A stretch of DNA of 64,000 nucleotides from Rufibacter hautae (GTDB lineage: Bacteria > Bacteroidota > Bacteroidia > Cytophagales > Hymenobacteraceae), in assembly GCF_008271695.1 (NCBI RefSeq), contig NZ_VKKY01000001.1, forward strand, positions 2,102,589 through 2,166,588, given 5' to 3'. This document shows positions 16,954-26,330 of this stretch, piece by piece (position 1 is the first letter of the stretch; each line of letters starts with the position of its first letter). A program made the position numbers and the translations under genes. Under the pieces are notes generated by a model. That model saw only the letters and a list, made by a program, of their open reading frames with translations, was not told the DNA's origin and did no database searches.

Positions 16954-17988
16954 ATGAAATTTTTTACATACCTACTTTCCTTTAGCTGGTCTTTCTTTAT
17001 TACCCTGTTTGCTATCCCATCCATTGTGTATGTGGCGCATTTGAAAAATATTCTGGACCAGCCTAACAAGCGGACGGTGCACGTGTCTCTTACGCCCAGG
17101 TTGGGTGGCTTGGGGGTGTTTGCCGGTTTCATGTCGGCGCTGACCATCTTCGGGGATCTGTCTAACGGGGTGCAGCAGGTGCTGGCCGGTTGTATTATTC
17201 TCTTCTTCGGAGGACTGAAAGACGACCTGGTCTCCATCTCGGCCTTTAAAAAGTTCTTTATGCAGGTATTGGCCACTGGAGTGGTCATGTTCATTGCTAA
17301 TATCCGGATTACCAGTTTCCAGGGCATTTTCAACATCCATGAACTGCCCGAGGGGCTGAGCTACGGGTTCACCTTCTTCACCATTGTGGGGATTACCAAC
17401 GCCATTAACCTGATTGATGGCTTGGACGGTCTGGCCGGAACCATTGTGACCATTGTGGTTTCCACTTTTGGGTTCTTTTTCTGGTACGCGCACATAGACA
17501 CATATTCCAACTATGCTGGGGTGGCAGTTTGCCTGATTGGGGGTTTGTTGGGCTTCTTGCGGTATAACTTCTACAAGGCCCGTATTTTCATGGGTGACAC
17601 GGGTTCGCTGCTCTGTGGATTTGTGGTGTCCATCATGGCTATTCAGTTCATTGAGATGCGGGCGGTGCCTTCTGCCCCTACGGTGGCTTTGGGCGTACTC
17701 TTTGTGCCTTTGTTTGATACCGTTAGGGTTTCCCTTATCAGGATTCTGAAAGGCGTATCTCCTTTTGCGCCTGACAAAAACCACATTCACCACCGTATTC
17801 TAGCCATGGGATTCAGCCAGGTTTCTACCGTGCTGATTCTGGCGCTCCTGAACGTGCTGGTGATTCTATTTGACTTCAACTTCTCTCATTGGGGTAACCT
17901 GATCCTGTTGCTTTGCCTGCTGGGTTTCTCCTTGGTGTTGAGTCTTGTTTTAGGGCAGTATTCTACAAAAAGAACGTCAAGCGTCTGA
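16954..17988 (+). CDS. WecA/TagO-like undecaprenyl-phosphate sugar-1-phosphate transferase
   Basis: The 344-residue polytopic protein (about 10-11 helices) belongs to the MraY/WecA glycosyltransferase-4 family. Its members transfer GlcNAc-1-P or a similar group from a UDP-sugar to undecaprenyl phosphate, starting O-antigen, capsule or wall-polymer synthesis. Seen motifs are RLGGLGVFAGF, the Asp pair in GGLKDDLVSI, the catalytic NAINLIDGLDGLAGT, FMGDTGSL and the C-terminal PDKNHIHHRIL, where His residues define the WecA-like branch. It lies 4 bp before the DUF4271 gene. It more likely serves surface polysaccharide than peptidoglycan. Confidence 0.9.
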   Translation: MKFFTYLLSFSWSFFITLFAIPSIVYVAHLKNILDQPNKRTVHVSLTPRLGGLGVFAGFMSALTIFGDLSNGVQQVLAGCIILFFGGLKDDLVSISAFKKFFMQVLATGVVMFIANIRITSFQGIFNIHELPEGLSYGFTFFTIVGITNAINLIDGLDGLAGTIVTIVVSTFGFFFWYAHIDTYSNYAGVAVCLIGGLLGFLRYNFYKARIFMGDTGSLLCGFVVSIMAIQFIEMRAVPSAPTVALGVLFVPLFDTVRVSLIRILKGVSPFAPDKNHIHHRILAMGFSQVSTVLILALLNVLVILFDFNFSHWGNLILLLCLLGFSLVLSLVLGQYSTKRTSSV

Positions 17989-17991
17989 CAC

Positions 17992-19119
17992 ATGCGATTT
18001 TGGGGGGCGGTTCTTGGGCTTTGTTTATGGTGTGGGGTTGCCTGGGGGCAATCTGAGACCTTAAAGCCCCTGTTGTCCTCGGATTGGCTTATTTTCAAAG
18101 CCAAGCAGAATAAATTGGTGCCCTATCTGCCTGAGTTCCATGAGGAGCGACAGGCGCTGTACCAATGGGTCACGCTGGATAAGTTCACCAACCCCAAGAT
18201 TGAATTTGCCGCCCGGCAGGAACTATGCCTTTTTTTGGACAACCGGCTGGTTTTTGTGGCAGACTCCACTGCCCGCTATACCATAGACCTATCGCCGTTT
18301 ATGAAGCCCGGCAAGAAATACCTGTTGTCTGTTTGGCACCCAGACCAACAGCCCAATTACCCTTCATTTAAGGTGCCCCAGCAGTCCGTAACGTCTATCA
18401 ACTCCAAGGCAGTGGCAGCGTTTAGGCCCATTCCCAAACAGCCAGATTCTCACCGCAGTGCCCTGATTTTCTTTATGGTGGTGGTGGGGCTTATATACGG
18501 GGCCTTGCGGATGACCTTCTATTCAGACTTCGCCAGTATTTTCAGGTGGAGCAGTTTTACCAAACTTTCCACCCTGGAAGAAGGACTCTTAGCCAAGCCC
18601 ATCGGGAACTGGTCCAGTATCTTGTTTGTGCTGGCCTTTGCGCTGTCCTTTGCGTTGCTGATCGTGGCCATTCATACCAACTTGGAAGATTTAGCCCTGT
18701 TGAACCAACTATTCACCGCCACGCAGGCAGATCTTATCTCCAAGATTCTGCTGTATTCGCTCATGATTTTTCTGTTTGTGCTGTTCAAATACCTGTTTCT
18801 GCGGCTCATGGGTTTTATCTTCGGGGTGGGCGAGATGGTGTTATCACAGTACCGCGAATTCTTGAGAACTTTGTTAGGAATGGGGCTGTTCTTGCCCTTT
18901 GTCTTGCTCCTTTATCTGGGGCTTTGGTCCTCCACACCGCAGGTGGTTTACTGGATTGCGAATGTGAGCATTACAGCGCTTCTGGTATTTACCGTAGTAA
19001 GGACTTTTCAAACGGTGAGTAAAAAATATTCCCTTAAAAATCTACATTTATTTTCCTACCTTTGCGCCACTGAGGTGATTCCACTGATGATTTTGCTAAA
19101 ACTCATTGTTTTCGTGTAA
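17992..19119 (+). CDS. DUF4271 integral membrane protein
   Basis: The 375-residue product has a signal-like N terminus (MRFWGAVLGLCLWCGVAWGQ) and a periplasmic segment to about residue 150. Around six membrane helices then spread over the C-terminal two-thirds, with the DUF4271 pattern LFKYLFLRLMGFIFG. DUF4271 occurs almost only in Bacteroidota and is typically found just before hemD, as here. Function is unknown. The gap to the WecA-like gene is 3 bp, so these two are co-transcribed. Confidence 0.8.
   Translation: MRFWGAVLGLCLWCGVAWGQSETLKPLLSSDWLIFKAKQNKLVPYLPEFHEERQALYQWVTLDKFTNPKIEFAARQELCLFLDNRLVFVADSTARYTIDLSPFMKPGKKYLLSVWHPDQQPNYPSFKVPQQSVTSINSKAVAAFRPIPKQPDSHRSALIFFMVVVGLIYGALRMTFYSDFASIFRWSSFTKLSTLEEGLLAKPIGNWSSILFVLAFALSFALLIVAIHTNLEDLALLNQLFTATQADLISKILLYSLMIFLFVLFKYLFLRLMGFIFGVGEMVLSQYREFLRTLLGMGLFLPFVLLLYLGLWSSTPQVVYWIANVSITALLVFTVVRTFQTVSKKYSLKNLHLFSYLCATEVIPLMILLKLIVFV
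19057..19064 (+). promoter_or_regulatory. Candidate -7 box before hemD
   Basis: TACCTTTG lies within the last codons of the DUF4271 gene, 119 nt ahead of the hemD ATG. It could start an internal transcript covering hemD. No good -33 TTG is visible. Confidence 0.3.
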
Positions 19120-19182
19120 ATTTCTGACAAACTGGGATTATTGTAGATTTTAGATAAAAAGTTGTTAAACTACCTTCTAAAC

Positions 19183-19974
19183 ATGGCTGACGGTAAAGAA
19201 GAGCTGGGTGCTGATAGACATTCAAAGAAAATTTCTAGTATTCTGGTCACACAGCCAAAGCCGGCAAATGATAATTCTCCGTATTTGAGCATTGCCGAAA
19301 AATACGGGATCAAGGTTGATTTTAGGGCCTTTATTGAAATTGAGCCTGTTTCCTACAAGGACTTCAGGAAAGATAAAGTCTCTATACTAGATCATACTGC
19401 GGTTATTTTCACCAGCCGGAATGCAGTGGACCACTTCTTCAGAATCTGTGCTGAAGGGAAGATAGAGGTGCCAGCAGAGATGAAGTATTTCTGCATCTCT
19501 GACCAGACTGCGTATTATCTGCAGAAATACATCGTTTTACGTAAGCGTAAGTTGTTTATCGGGGGCAAGACTGCTTCTGACCTGTTTGATGTCCTGAAAA
19601 AGCATAAGGGCGAGAAGTTCTTGTATCCTTGTTCCAATATCAGGAAGGAAGACATTCCGGAGTTCATGCGTGCCAACGGGTTCATCTTTACCGAAGCAAC
19701 CATGTACAAGACCGTGGCCTCAGACTTGTCTGACCTGGCCGAAGTGAAATACGACTGCATCGCTTTCTTCAGCCCCTCAGGCGTACACTCCTTGTTTACC
19801 AACTTCCCAGACTTTGTGCAGGATGGTACACGTATTGCCGCCTTTGGTCCTACAACTGCCCAGGCGGTAAGAGATGCCGGTCTTGAGTTGGATATTGAAG
19901 CCCCAATGCCAAATGCACCTTCTATGACGGGTGCCATTGAGGTTTATATCCAACAACATTCTAAGAAAAAGTAA
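19183..19974 (+). CDS. hemD: Uroporphyrinogen-III synthase
   Basis: HemD closes hydroxymethylbilane with inversion of ring D to give uroporphyrinogen III for haem. The product from the ATG at 19183 is 263 residues; a TTG at 19162 is a weaker option. It shows the bilobal HemD layout: ISSILVTQPKP at the start, VIFTSRNAVDHFF, the hinge IGGKTASDLFDVL, CIAFFSPSGVHSLF and AAFGPTTAQAVRDAG, the last two typical of the second lobe. A charged N-terminal tail of about 25 residues is extra. It lies between DUF4271 and the T9SS genes, a common arrangement in this phylum. Confidence 0.88.
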   Translation: MADGKEELGADRHSKKISSILVTQPKPANDNSPYLSIAEKYGIKVDFRAFIEIEPVSYKDFRKDKVSILDHTAVIFTSRNAVDHFFRICAEGKIEVPAEMKYFCISDQTAYYLQKYIVLRKRKLFIGGKTASDLFDVLKKHKGEKFLYPCSNIRKEDIPEFMRANGFIFTEATMYKTVASDLSDLAEVKYDCIAFFSPSGVHSLFTNFPDFVQDGTRIAAFGPTTAQAVRDAGLELDIEAPMPNAPSMTGAIEVYIQQHSKKK

Positions 19975-20102
19975 ATCCCCTGTTACTTTTCTTTGATTTG
20001 TGCGTAGCATGGCTAGAGCTTCAAAATTAAGATTAACTTTGGTAGTTAATATATAATTTGGTAGCTTTTGCCAACCGACTCTTGGTGCCCGAGGGTATTT
20101 CA

Positions 20103-21080
20103 ATGCTTTACATGATGCGCAAATCTGGTTTTCTGATTTTTCTGGTAGGACTCCTGTCTTCTTTTCTGGTGCAGGCTCAACAGTTGCCGCAGTTTAGCCA
20201 TTATGGCTTTAACGGGCAGTTCATAAGCCCAGGGTACGCAGGGGTGAAAGGCCAGACAGAATTGAATGTGCTGTACAGGTATCAGTGGTTAGGTTACAAC
20301 GGCTCCTTTGATGCCGGCGGCTCTCCAAAAACCGCTTTGTTCACCGTCTCTGCGCCGCTTACTTCTTTGAAAAGCGGGGTTGGGTTGGTAGTAATGAAGG
20401 ATGAAATTGGGGCGGTGGATATTTTCCATGCTCAGCTAGCTTATTCGTATCACCTGTCTCTAGGCGGAGGTGTGTTGGGTATAGGCGTGCAGGGAGGTCT
20501 TACCAATATGAGCAAAGGAGGTTACCGAGCCAACGATCTGGGCGATGTGCGGGTGCCTTATAATAGTTCTGACCGGAAATTTGATATGGGCGCTGGTTTG
20601 TGGTTTCAGCATGAGAACTGGTACGCCGGAGGCGGTATTACTAACCTTTTGGGAGCAGAATATCAGTTTGAGAATCAGGCGGGAGATGGAAATTTTGGTT
20701 CTGTAACGGGTGAGAAACACCTTATGGTTACCGGTGGCTACGAATTGGAACTTTCAAGCGCTATAGACGTTACACCTACAGTCTTGCTTAAGCGGGATAT
20801 GAATGCCGGCATTAACTCTCTGGAGGCTGGTGCAAGAGCAACTTTCAATGATAAATTCTGGGGTGGCGCAGGCTACAGATTTGGTGAAGCCATCACCGGA
20901 ATGTTAGGGGTTTATCTGTTAAAGGACAACGCGCTTAGCTTTGGATATGCTTTTGATTATACCGCCGTAGGTACAGACGCGAAGAGTGCCACCTCGCATG
21001 AGGTAATGCTGGGGTACAAACTTCCAAAGCCTAAGAATAATACAAAGCCCCCTATTAGAACCCCCCGCTACTTCTTTTAA
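20103..21080 (+). CDS. porP: PorP/SprF-family type IX secretion outer-membrane protein
   Basis: The 325-residue beta-barrel protein has a signal peptide (MRKSGFLIFLVGLLSSFLVQAQ) and the family opening LPQFSHYGFNGQFISPGYAG. It continues with alternating strands (YRYQWLGYNG, AQLAYSYHLSLGGGVLGIGV) to a C-terminal FGYAFDYTA/HEVMLGYKL pattern. ATGs at 20103, 20112 and 20115 are all possible starts. PorP/SprF proteins help the type IX machinery export or anchor C-terminal-domain proteins such as adhesins. Position directly before gldKLMN matches the porP-porK-L-M-N order of Porphyromonas, which supports the core PorP rather than a satellite SprF. Confidence 0.82.
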   Translation: MLYMMRKSGFLIFLVGLLSSFLVQAQQLPQFSHYGFNGQFISPGYAGVKGQTELNVLYRYQWLGYNGSFDAGGSPKTALFTVSAPLTSLKSGVGLVVMKDEIGAVDIFHAQLAYSYHLSLGGGVLGIGVQGGLTNMSKGGYRANDLGDVRVPYNSSDRKFDMGAGLWFQHENWYAGGGITNLLGAEYQFENQAGDGNFGSVTGEKHLMVTGGYELELSSAIDVTPTVLLKRDMNAGINSLEAGARATFNDKFWGGAGYRFGEAITGMLGVYLLKDNALSFGYAFDYTAVGTDAKSATSHEVMLGYKLPKPKNNTKPPIRTPRYFF

Positions 21081-21168
21081 ATACCTACTTTTAGGTAATG
21101 GGTATATCGCTAACGATAAGGGAATTGTTAACGGAATAAAATATTATTTTCTTTGCCTCGTTAGCTTA

Positions 21169-21197
21169 TTGATCTTCAAGAAAAAACACTAGTTTTG
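21169..21197 (+). promoter_or_regulatory. Bacteroidota-type promoter of gldKLMN
   Basis: TTG (21169-21171), 18 bases, then TAGTTTTG (21190-21197) matches TTG-n19-TAnnTTTG. It predicts a leader of about 75 nt before the gldK ATG. A weaker pair (TTG at 21125, TTTCTTTG at 21148) lies upstream. Confidence 0.5.
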
Positions 21198-21279
21198 TTT
21201 TTTAAATCAGGACATATAGTTGCTATCTTAAAAATTATAACTGCTTAGCGGAAACGCTTCTTTTTTCAAGTCCAAGAAT

Positions 21280-22302
21280 ATGATTAAGTTTTTACAGTTT
21301 TCTGCCATTGCTCTGAGCGTAGTCTTGATGGCAGGTTGTGGTATGGGTAGAGATTCACAGGGAGATGTGATCGGGGCTGAAGATCGCCCTGAGTTTAATC
21401 CTCAGGAGATTCCTTACGGAATGATTGCCTGCCCGGGTGGTACTTTTCATATGGGACAGACCGACCAAGACATTGCTGCCAGTATGTCTAACATGAACAA
21501 GCAGGTAACTATTGGTGGTTTCTACATGGATGAGACCGAGATTACCAATAACGAGTACCGTCAGTTCGTGGATGCTATTCGCCAGGACTCATTGGACATT
21601 TTGGGCGAAGAGTTTGTGATGACCCAGCTTTATCCAGATACTACGGTTTGGGTGAAGGACTTTACTTACCACATGGGTGATCCATTGATGGAGTATTACT
21701 TCTCTCACCCAGCATTTGATGATTTCCCGGTAGTAGGGGTAGACTGGTTTGCCGCCAAGTACTTCAACAACTGGAGAACCAAGCACAAAAACAATTATAA
21801 CGTAGAGAGCGGCATGGCGCCAATGCCTAGCTTCCGTTTGCCATCAGAGGCTGAGTGGGAGTACGCTGCCCGCGGTGGCCGTGATCTGGCAACTTATCCT
21901 TGGGGTGGACCTTACCTGCGTAACGCCAAAGGCTGTATGCTGGCTAACTTCAAACCAGGCCGTGGTGACTACTACAGCGATGGCTTTACATATACTGCGC
22001 CAGTAGGACAATATTATCCTAACGATTTTGGTTTATATGATATGTCAGGTAACGTGGCTGAGTGGTGCGAAGATGCTTACTCTGAGGCTACTGTGCCAGT
22101 GGTTTGGGACTTGAACCCAACGTACTATGATGACAATGAGCCACGCAAAATTGTACGTGGTGGTTCTTGGAAAGACATCGCGCACTTCCTGGAGACAGGC
22201 GTTCGTAACTTTGAATACCAAGATTCAGCCCGTTCTTTCATCGGGTTCCGCAGTGCGATGATCTACATCGGCCGTTCCTCAGATTTCGATCTGGGAAGGT
22301 AG
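21280..22302 (+). CDS. gldK: Type IX secretion/gliding lipoprotein GldK
   Basis: GldK (PorK) is an outer-membrane lipoprotein that forms, with GldN, the large periplasmic ring of the type IX secretion system. The 340-residue product has a lipoprotein signal with lipobox LMAGC (Cys20) and a formylglycine-generating-enzyme-like (SUMF1) domain from about residue 45. Domain motifs are CPGGTFHMGQTD, MDETEITNNEYRQFV, RLPSEAEWEYAARGG, MSGNVAEWCED and VRGGSWKD. The catalytic Cys pair of true FGE is not expected to be functional in GldK. It is the first gene of the gldKLMN operon, with a promoter at 21169. Confidence 0.95.
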   Translation: MIKFLQFSAIALSVVLMAGCGMGRDSQGDVIGAEDRPEFNPQEIPYGMIACPGGTFHMGQTDQDIAASMSNMNKQVTIGGFYMDETEITNNEYRQFVDAIRQDSLDILGEEFVMTQLYPDTTVWVKDFTYHMGDPLMEYYFSHPAFDDFPVVGVDWFAAKYFNNWRTKHKNNYNVESGMAPMPSFRLPSEAEWEYAARGGRDLATYPWGGPYLRNAKGCMLANFKPGRGDYYSDGFTYTAPVGQYYPNDFGLYDMSGNVAEWCEDAYSEATVPVVWDLNPTYYDDNEPRKIVRGGSWKDIAHFLETGVRNFEYQDSARSFIGFRSAMIYIGRSSDFDLGR

Positions 22303-22380
22303 TCTTCAGGAACTATCTATTAAGTGCTATATTTTATAATTTTTGAACCCAAATACGTTACAATCTAAATCCTTCAAAAA

Positions 22381-23178
22381 ATGAGTAAAGCTAGAGGCAA
22401 CTTCTTCTTCGATAAGGTGATGCCAAAAATCTATGGTATTGGTGCAGCAGTAGTAATTGTTGGAGCATTATTCAAAATCCTCCACTTAGATGGAGCGAAT
22501 GAAATGCTTATAGTTGGTTTGGGTACCGAAGCCATCATTTTCTTTCTGAGTGCCTTTCAACCAAACCCACCGCATGAGCCAGAGTGGGAGCGTGTATATC
22601 CTCAGTTGCGCGATGACTATGATGGTCCGCTTCCAACTGTGCCAACTGCTGCTGCTGGTCCGTCAATCACCGGTGATTTAGATAAAATGCTGCGTGATGC
22701 CAATGTAACACCAGCTACTATCAGTTCTTTAGGCCAAGGCCTGAACCGTTTAAGCGAAACCACTGCTCAAATTTCTGACATGACAGACGCTACGGTGGCT
22801 ACGAAAGAGTATGCTGCCCGCGTGAGAACAGCTACCGGTTCATTAGACAAAATCAACGAAGCTTACGGTACTACCTTGCAAGTGGTGTCTCAAATGGCAA
22901 CTGCTACCGCTGATACCCAAGCTTACCATGCGCAGGTTCAGCAGGTGACTAAAAACTTGGGTGCCTTGAACGCTGTGTATGAAATGGAGCTTCAGGATGC
23001 CAACAACCACCTGAAATCTATCAACAAGTTCTACGGCAGCATTACTAATGCTATGGAGAACCTGACTCAGGCTAGCCGTGAGACAGAGCAATTTAAAGAT
23101 GAGGTAACCAACTTGACCAAAAACCTGCATTCTTTGAACAACGTGTATGGCAACATGCTAAATGCCATGAGAGGATAA
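22381..23178 (+). CDS. gldL: Type IX secretion motor subunit GldL
   Basis: GldL is the inner-membrane proton-channel part of the GldLM rotary motor. The 265-residue product has two membrane helices (about 17-34 and 42-58). E50 in LIVGLGTEAIIFF sits in the second helix, at the position of the Glu needed for proton use in Flavobacterium GldL. The pair FKILHL ends helix 1. The C-terminal half (about 95-260) is a cytoplasmic coiled-coil-like region with repeated units such as VTKNLGALNAVYEMELQDA and LTKNLHSLNNVYGNML, suggesting internal duplication. It follows gldK by 78 bp and precedes gldM by 59 bp. Confidence 0.95.
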   Translation: MSKARGNFFFDKVMPKIYGIGAAVVIVGALFKILHLDGANEMLIVGLGTEAIIFFLSAFQPNPPHEPEWERVYPQLRDDYDGPLPTVPTAAAGPSITGDLDKMLRDANVTPATISSLGQGLNRLSETTAQISDMTDATVATKEYAARVRTATGSLDKINEAYGTTLQVVSQMATATADTQAYHAQVQQVTKNLGALNAVYEMELQDANNHLKSINKFYGSITNAMENLTQASRETEQFKDEVTNLTKNLHSLNNVYGNMLNAMRG

Positions 23179-23237
23179 TCTCTGCCATTCCTCTATAAAT
23201 TATAAGATTATATAAAAGGTAAACACTACAGGATACT

Positions 23238-24827
23238 ATGGCTGGAGGAAAAGAGACGCCACGGCAAAAGATGATCGGGATGATGTATCTCGTTTTGACG
23301 GCGCTGTTGGCATTGAACGTTAGCTCTGCAATACTTTTAAAGTTCCAATTCATTGATGCCAGTTTGATGGAAGTGAACCGTAAGACGGTGAGCGACAACA
23401 AAGGTGCCGTAAAGGGTATCCAGGCAGCAGTGGCTGAAGGAGCTAGTACAGCAAAAGACAAGCAGGTAGTGGAGCAAGCCCAAGAAGTAAGCACGAAGAG
23501 CGCTGAAATGGTAGCTTATATCCGCAGTCTGCGTGACCAATTAGAAAAAGAAACCGGGGGGAAAGATGCAGAAGGAAACTACATCAATCCAGAAGCCAAT
23601 GAGGTGGTGAATGAAGTGATGATTGGCGGTTTGAAAAAAGGAAGAGGATATGAACTGGAGCAGCAGCTGAACAATTATGCAGCTTTCCTGCGCAAGTACA
23701 ATCCAGGCGTTCCAGCCAAGCTTGCCATGAACGGTTCAGAAGATCCACGGGTAGCCCAAAACAAAGACCAGCGTAAGAAGAACTTTGCGCAGTTGAATTT
23801 TGAAGAAACCCCAATGGTAGCTGCGTTGGCTACCCTCGCTCAGAAAGAATCTGAGGTTCTGAAATACGAAGCAGAAACCTTGTCTAAACTTGCCCAACAG
23901 GTAGGTGCAGACATCATCAAGTTTGAGAACATCTTTGCAATGGCCAGTGCTGAGTCTAAGACAGTAGCGGCTGGTACCAAATACAAAGCCGAAATGTTCT
24001 TGGCAGCTTCTTCAGATGCCGTAACTCCAACTATGTCTGTTGACGGAAGATCTATTCCGGTACAAGGCGGAAAAGGTAAAATTGAATTCACCGCTACCGC
24101 TGGTAACTACGATGCGGAAGGTAATGCCAAAAAGCAATGGAGAGGCCAAGTGCGTTTCCGTCAGGCCAGCGGACGTGATACCACGTTCACTGTAACCCAG
24201 GACTACGTAGTGGCTAAGCCGGTAATGCAAATCCAGTCAGCCTCTATCAACTCATTGTACTTCAACTGCGGAAACGAACTGAGTGTACAGGTACCTGCTT
24301 TGGGTGCTACGTATGATCCTTCTTTCTCTGCTTCTGGAGCTACGGTGGTAAGAGGTGCTAAGAAAGGATTCTTGACCATTATCCCAACCTCAAGACAAGT
24401 GAAACTGAACGTGAGCAGCGGTGGAAACGCCATCGGTTCACAGGACTTCACCGTGAAACTGGTACCAAGACCTAGAGTTGTTGCTTCAGCCAACGGCCGT
24501 CCGGTTGACCCAGTAAGAGGTATGCCAGCTCCGGGACCACGTACTTTATCAGTACAGGCTATTCCAGATGAAAGCTTCAAGAACCAGTTACCTAAAGACG
24601 CTCGTTACAGAGTAACCCAATACACCGTTTATCTGGTGCGTGGTAGCCGTCCGGTTGGTCAGGTACAAGGAAATGGCCCAACTGTAAGCTTGGGTAACCT
24701 GGCTGCGCAGGCCCGTCCGGGTGACCGTATCGCCATCGACGTAAAAGAAATCCGTCGAATGAACTATCGTGATCAGCAGGAAGTTGTTCCTTCTGATAAC
24801 TCAAGTATCACCTTTCAGCTTAACTAG
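23238..24827 (+). CDS. gldM: Type IX secretion motor subunit GldM
   Basis: GldM has one N-terminal membrane helix (about 14-34, MIGMMYLVLTALLALNVSS) that inserts in the GldL pentamer. Its long periplasmic part reaches the GldK/GldN ring and transmits motor torque. The 529-residue length is normal. The periplasmic region has a helical first domain (about 40-215) and three beta-rich domains, with the family segments AGTKYKAEMFLAA, GGKGKIEFTATAG and VKLVPRPRVVAS. A conserved Arg near the N terminus (TPRQKMIGMM) lies where the Flavobacterium protein contacts the GldL glutamate. It ends 17 bp before gldN. Confidence 0.95.
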   Translation: MAGGKETPRQKMIGMMYLVLTALLALNVSSAILLKFQFIDASLMEVNRKTVSDNKGAVKGIQAAVAEGASTAKDKQVVEQAQEVSTKSAEMVAYIRSLRDQLEKETGGKDAEGNYINPEANEVVNEVMIGGLKKGRGYELEQQLNNYAAFLRKYNPGVPAKLAMNGSEDPRVAQNKDQRKKNFAQLNFEETPMVAALATLAQKESEVLKYEAETLSKLAQQVGADIIKFENIFAMASAESKTVAAGTKYKAEMFLAASSDAVTPTMSVDGRSIPVQGGKGKIEFTATAGNYDAEGNAKKQWRGQVRFRQASGRDTTFTVTQDYVVAKPVMQIQSASINSLYFNCGNELSVQVPALGATYDPSFSASGATVVRGAKKGFLTIIPTSRQVKLNVSSGGNAIGSQDFTVKLVPRPRVVASANGRPVDPVRGMPAPGPRTLSVQAIPDESFKNQLPKDARYRVTQYTVYLVRGSRPVGQVQGNGPTVSLGNLAAQARPGDRIAIDVKEIRRMNYRDQQEVVPSDNSSITFQLN

Positions 24828-24844
24828 TAGTTAATTTAAGTACC

Positions 24845-25891
24845 ATGAAGAAGTTAATTGTGTTGGGTTTAGCGGGTTTGCTTAGCATGCCGGTTGTTAG
24901 TATGGCGCAAAAGCGTACTACTAAGAAGTCAACTACTTCTGCGCAGAGAGCCCAGCAAAATGCAGCCGCTGCGGCTGCGGCTGAGAAGGCGCGTCAGGAA
25001 GACTTAGCTCGCCAGCAGGAGATGCAAAAGCAAGCGGAGATGATGCAGGCCAGAATGGACAGCTCTTTGGCTGCTCCTGCCTCGGCCAGGCCAATTCCTC
25101 CGTCTGATGTAATGTTCAAGAAAACGGTTTGGAGAGCGGTTGACTTACGCGAGAAGCAAAACAACCCAATGTTCTCCAACGGCAAACAGATCACCAAACT
25201 GATCATGGAAGCCGTTAAAAGAGGTGAGTTACAGGCTTACCGCTCAGACACCTTGAACACCCCCATCGCGGCTCAGGAAATGTTTACCAACATGACTCCT
25301 ACAGAAACCTCCGGAGGTTTGACCGAAGCTGAAAAAGCGGCTGGTTTTGATGCTCCGACTGCTGCAGAGGATGATGGTTGGGGAACGCCTGCTCCTGCTA
25401 AAAAGAAAACTACTACTCCTGCCAAGGGGAAAGCCGGTGCTACGCCAGCGCCAGCGGTTGCCGTAACTACTGGTAATGAGCTACTTCCGAATGAGCTTTA
25501 CAAACTGGAGATCAAGGAAGACGTGATATTTGATAAAAAGCGTTCAAGACTTTATCATGATATCCAGGCCATCACTTTGGTGATGCCAGCCAAATACAAC
25601 AGCCTTGGCTTTGAGAAACCAATTGCTTCTTTCAAGTACAGTGACCTGGCAAGAGTGTTCAGAGCGCACCCAGACGAAGCCCTCTGGTTCAACGCCCAGA
25701 ACGATGCCCAGCATAAGAACCTGGCCGATGCCTTTGACTTATGGCTGTTCAGCTCTTACATCACCAAGGTATCTAACGTAAACGATGCCCGTTTGGAAGA
25801 GCAATACGGAGCTGGTAAGAAAGGTTTATTAGCCGCCCAACAAGCCATGGAAGAACTCATTGAGTTTGAATACAGTTTGTGGAGCTACTAA
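24845..25891 (+). CDS. gldN: Type IX secretion ring subunit GldN
   Basis: GldN (PorN) pairs with GldK in the periplasmic ring below the outer membrane. The 348-residue product has a signal peptide (MKKLIVLGLAGLLSMPVVSMAQ), an Ala/Gln-rich coiled-coil segment (about 30-75) and the family core VMFKKTVWRAVDLREKQN. A low-complexity Ala/Pro/Lys/Thr insert follows (about 175-215). The C-terminal domain contains YKLEIKEDVIFDKKRSRLYH and ends LIEFEYSLWSY. The long insert is more extended than I would expect for the family. A terminator follows directly, closing the gldKLMN operon. Confidence 0.95.
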   Translation: MKKLIVLGLAGLLSMPVVSMAQKRTTKKSTTSAQRAQQNAAAAAAAEKARQEDLARQQEMQKQAEMMQARMDSSLAAPASARPIPPSDVMFKKTVWRAVDLREKQNNPMFSNGKQITKLIMEAVKRGELQAYRSDTLNTPIAAQEMFTNMTPTETSGGLTEAEKAAGFDAPTAAEDDGWGTPAPAKKKTTTPAKGKAGATPAPAVAVTTGNELLPNELYKLEIKEDVIFDKKRSRLYHDIQAITLVMPAKYNSLGFEKPIASFKYSDLARVFRAHPDEALWFNAQNDAQHKNLADAFDLWLFSSYITKVSNVNDARLEEQYGAGKKGLLAAQQAMEELIEFEYSLWSY

Positions 25892-25900
25892 TCGCTTTAA

Positions 25901-25945
25901 GCATAAAATAAAAAAGGAGGCCCTAAATGGTCTCCTTTTTTATGC
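25901..25945. terminator. Intrinsic terminator of the gldKLMN operon
   Basis: AAAAAAGGAGGCC and GGTCTCCTTTTTT pair around CTAAAT with one mismatch, with outer GCATAA/TTATGC arms and a U-tract. It lies about 10-20 nt after the gldN stop. Confidence 0.85.
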
Positions 25946-26328
25946 CCTTTAATTGATAAGCTGTGTTGAAATACAAACAGAGGCTATTACAATCAATTCA
26001 AAATAGAGCCTTGAGTTCCAACCATACAGATCCATTACATAGGACAACTCTAGATAATTAACTTCTCCAAAGTCTTCGTTTTATTGCACCATGAAGAGGC
26101 GCATTCCCTTGATTCTTGCCTATTAGTTTTGGTTACCATAGAGAAGTTCCTGCAATTCTTATGAAAGGTGGACGAAGTACTTCGGTAAGATTTACAGCTT
26201 TGGGAGGCATTTAGTAAAAGTAGCCTCAAAACATAATGGAGTTAGGGAGGCTTCGGTTAACTCAGAAGCAACAGGTGCATAAGTTGTCTGTTTAGAAGCC
26301 ATTTTCAGGAAAACACCTCCTAAACGAC
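25946..26328. other. Intergenic region between convergent gldN and uvrC
   Basis: Beyond the gldN terminator, about 380 bp carry no convincing gene. Palindrome R7 lies at its right end, touching the uvrC stop codon. The rest is AT-rich with no structure I can support. Confidence 0.5.
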
Positions 26329-26330
26329 TT
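26281..26330. repeat. Dispersed palindromic repeat R7
   Basis: GTTTAGAAGCCATTTTCAGG is followed by AAAACACCTCCTAAACGACTT. The outer arms AAGT and ACTT also pair. It overlaps the first bases of the uvrC stop codon, so it would be in the 3' end of that mRNA. Confidence 0.65.
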
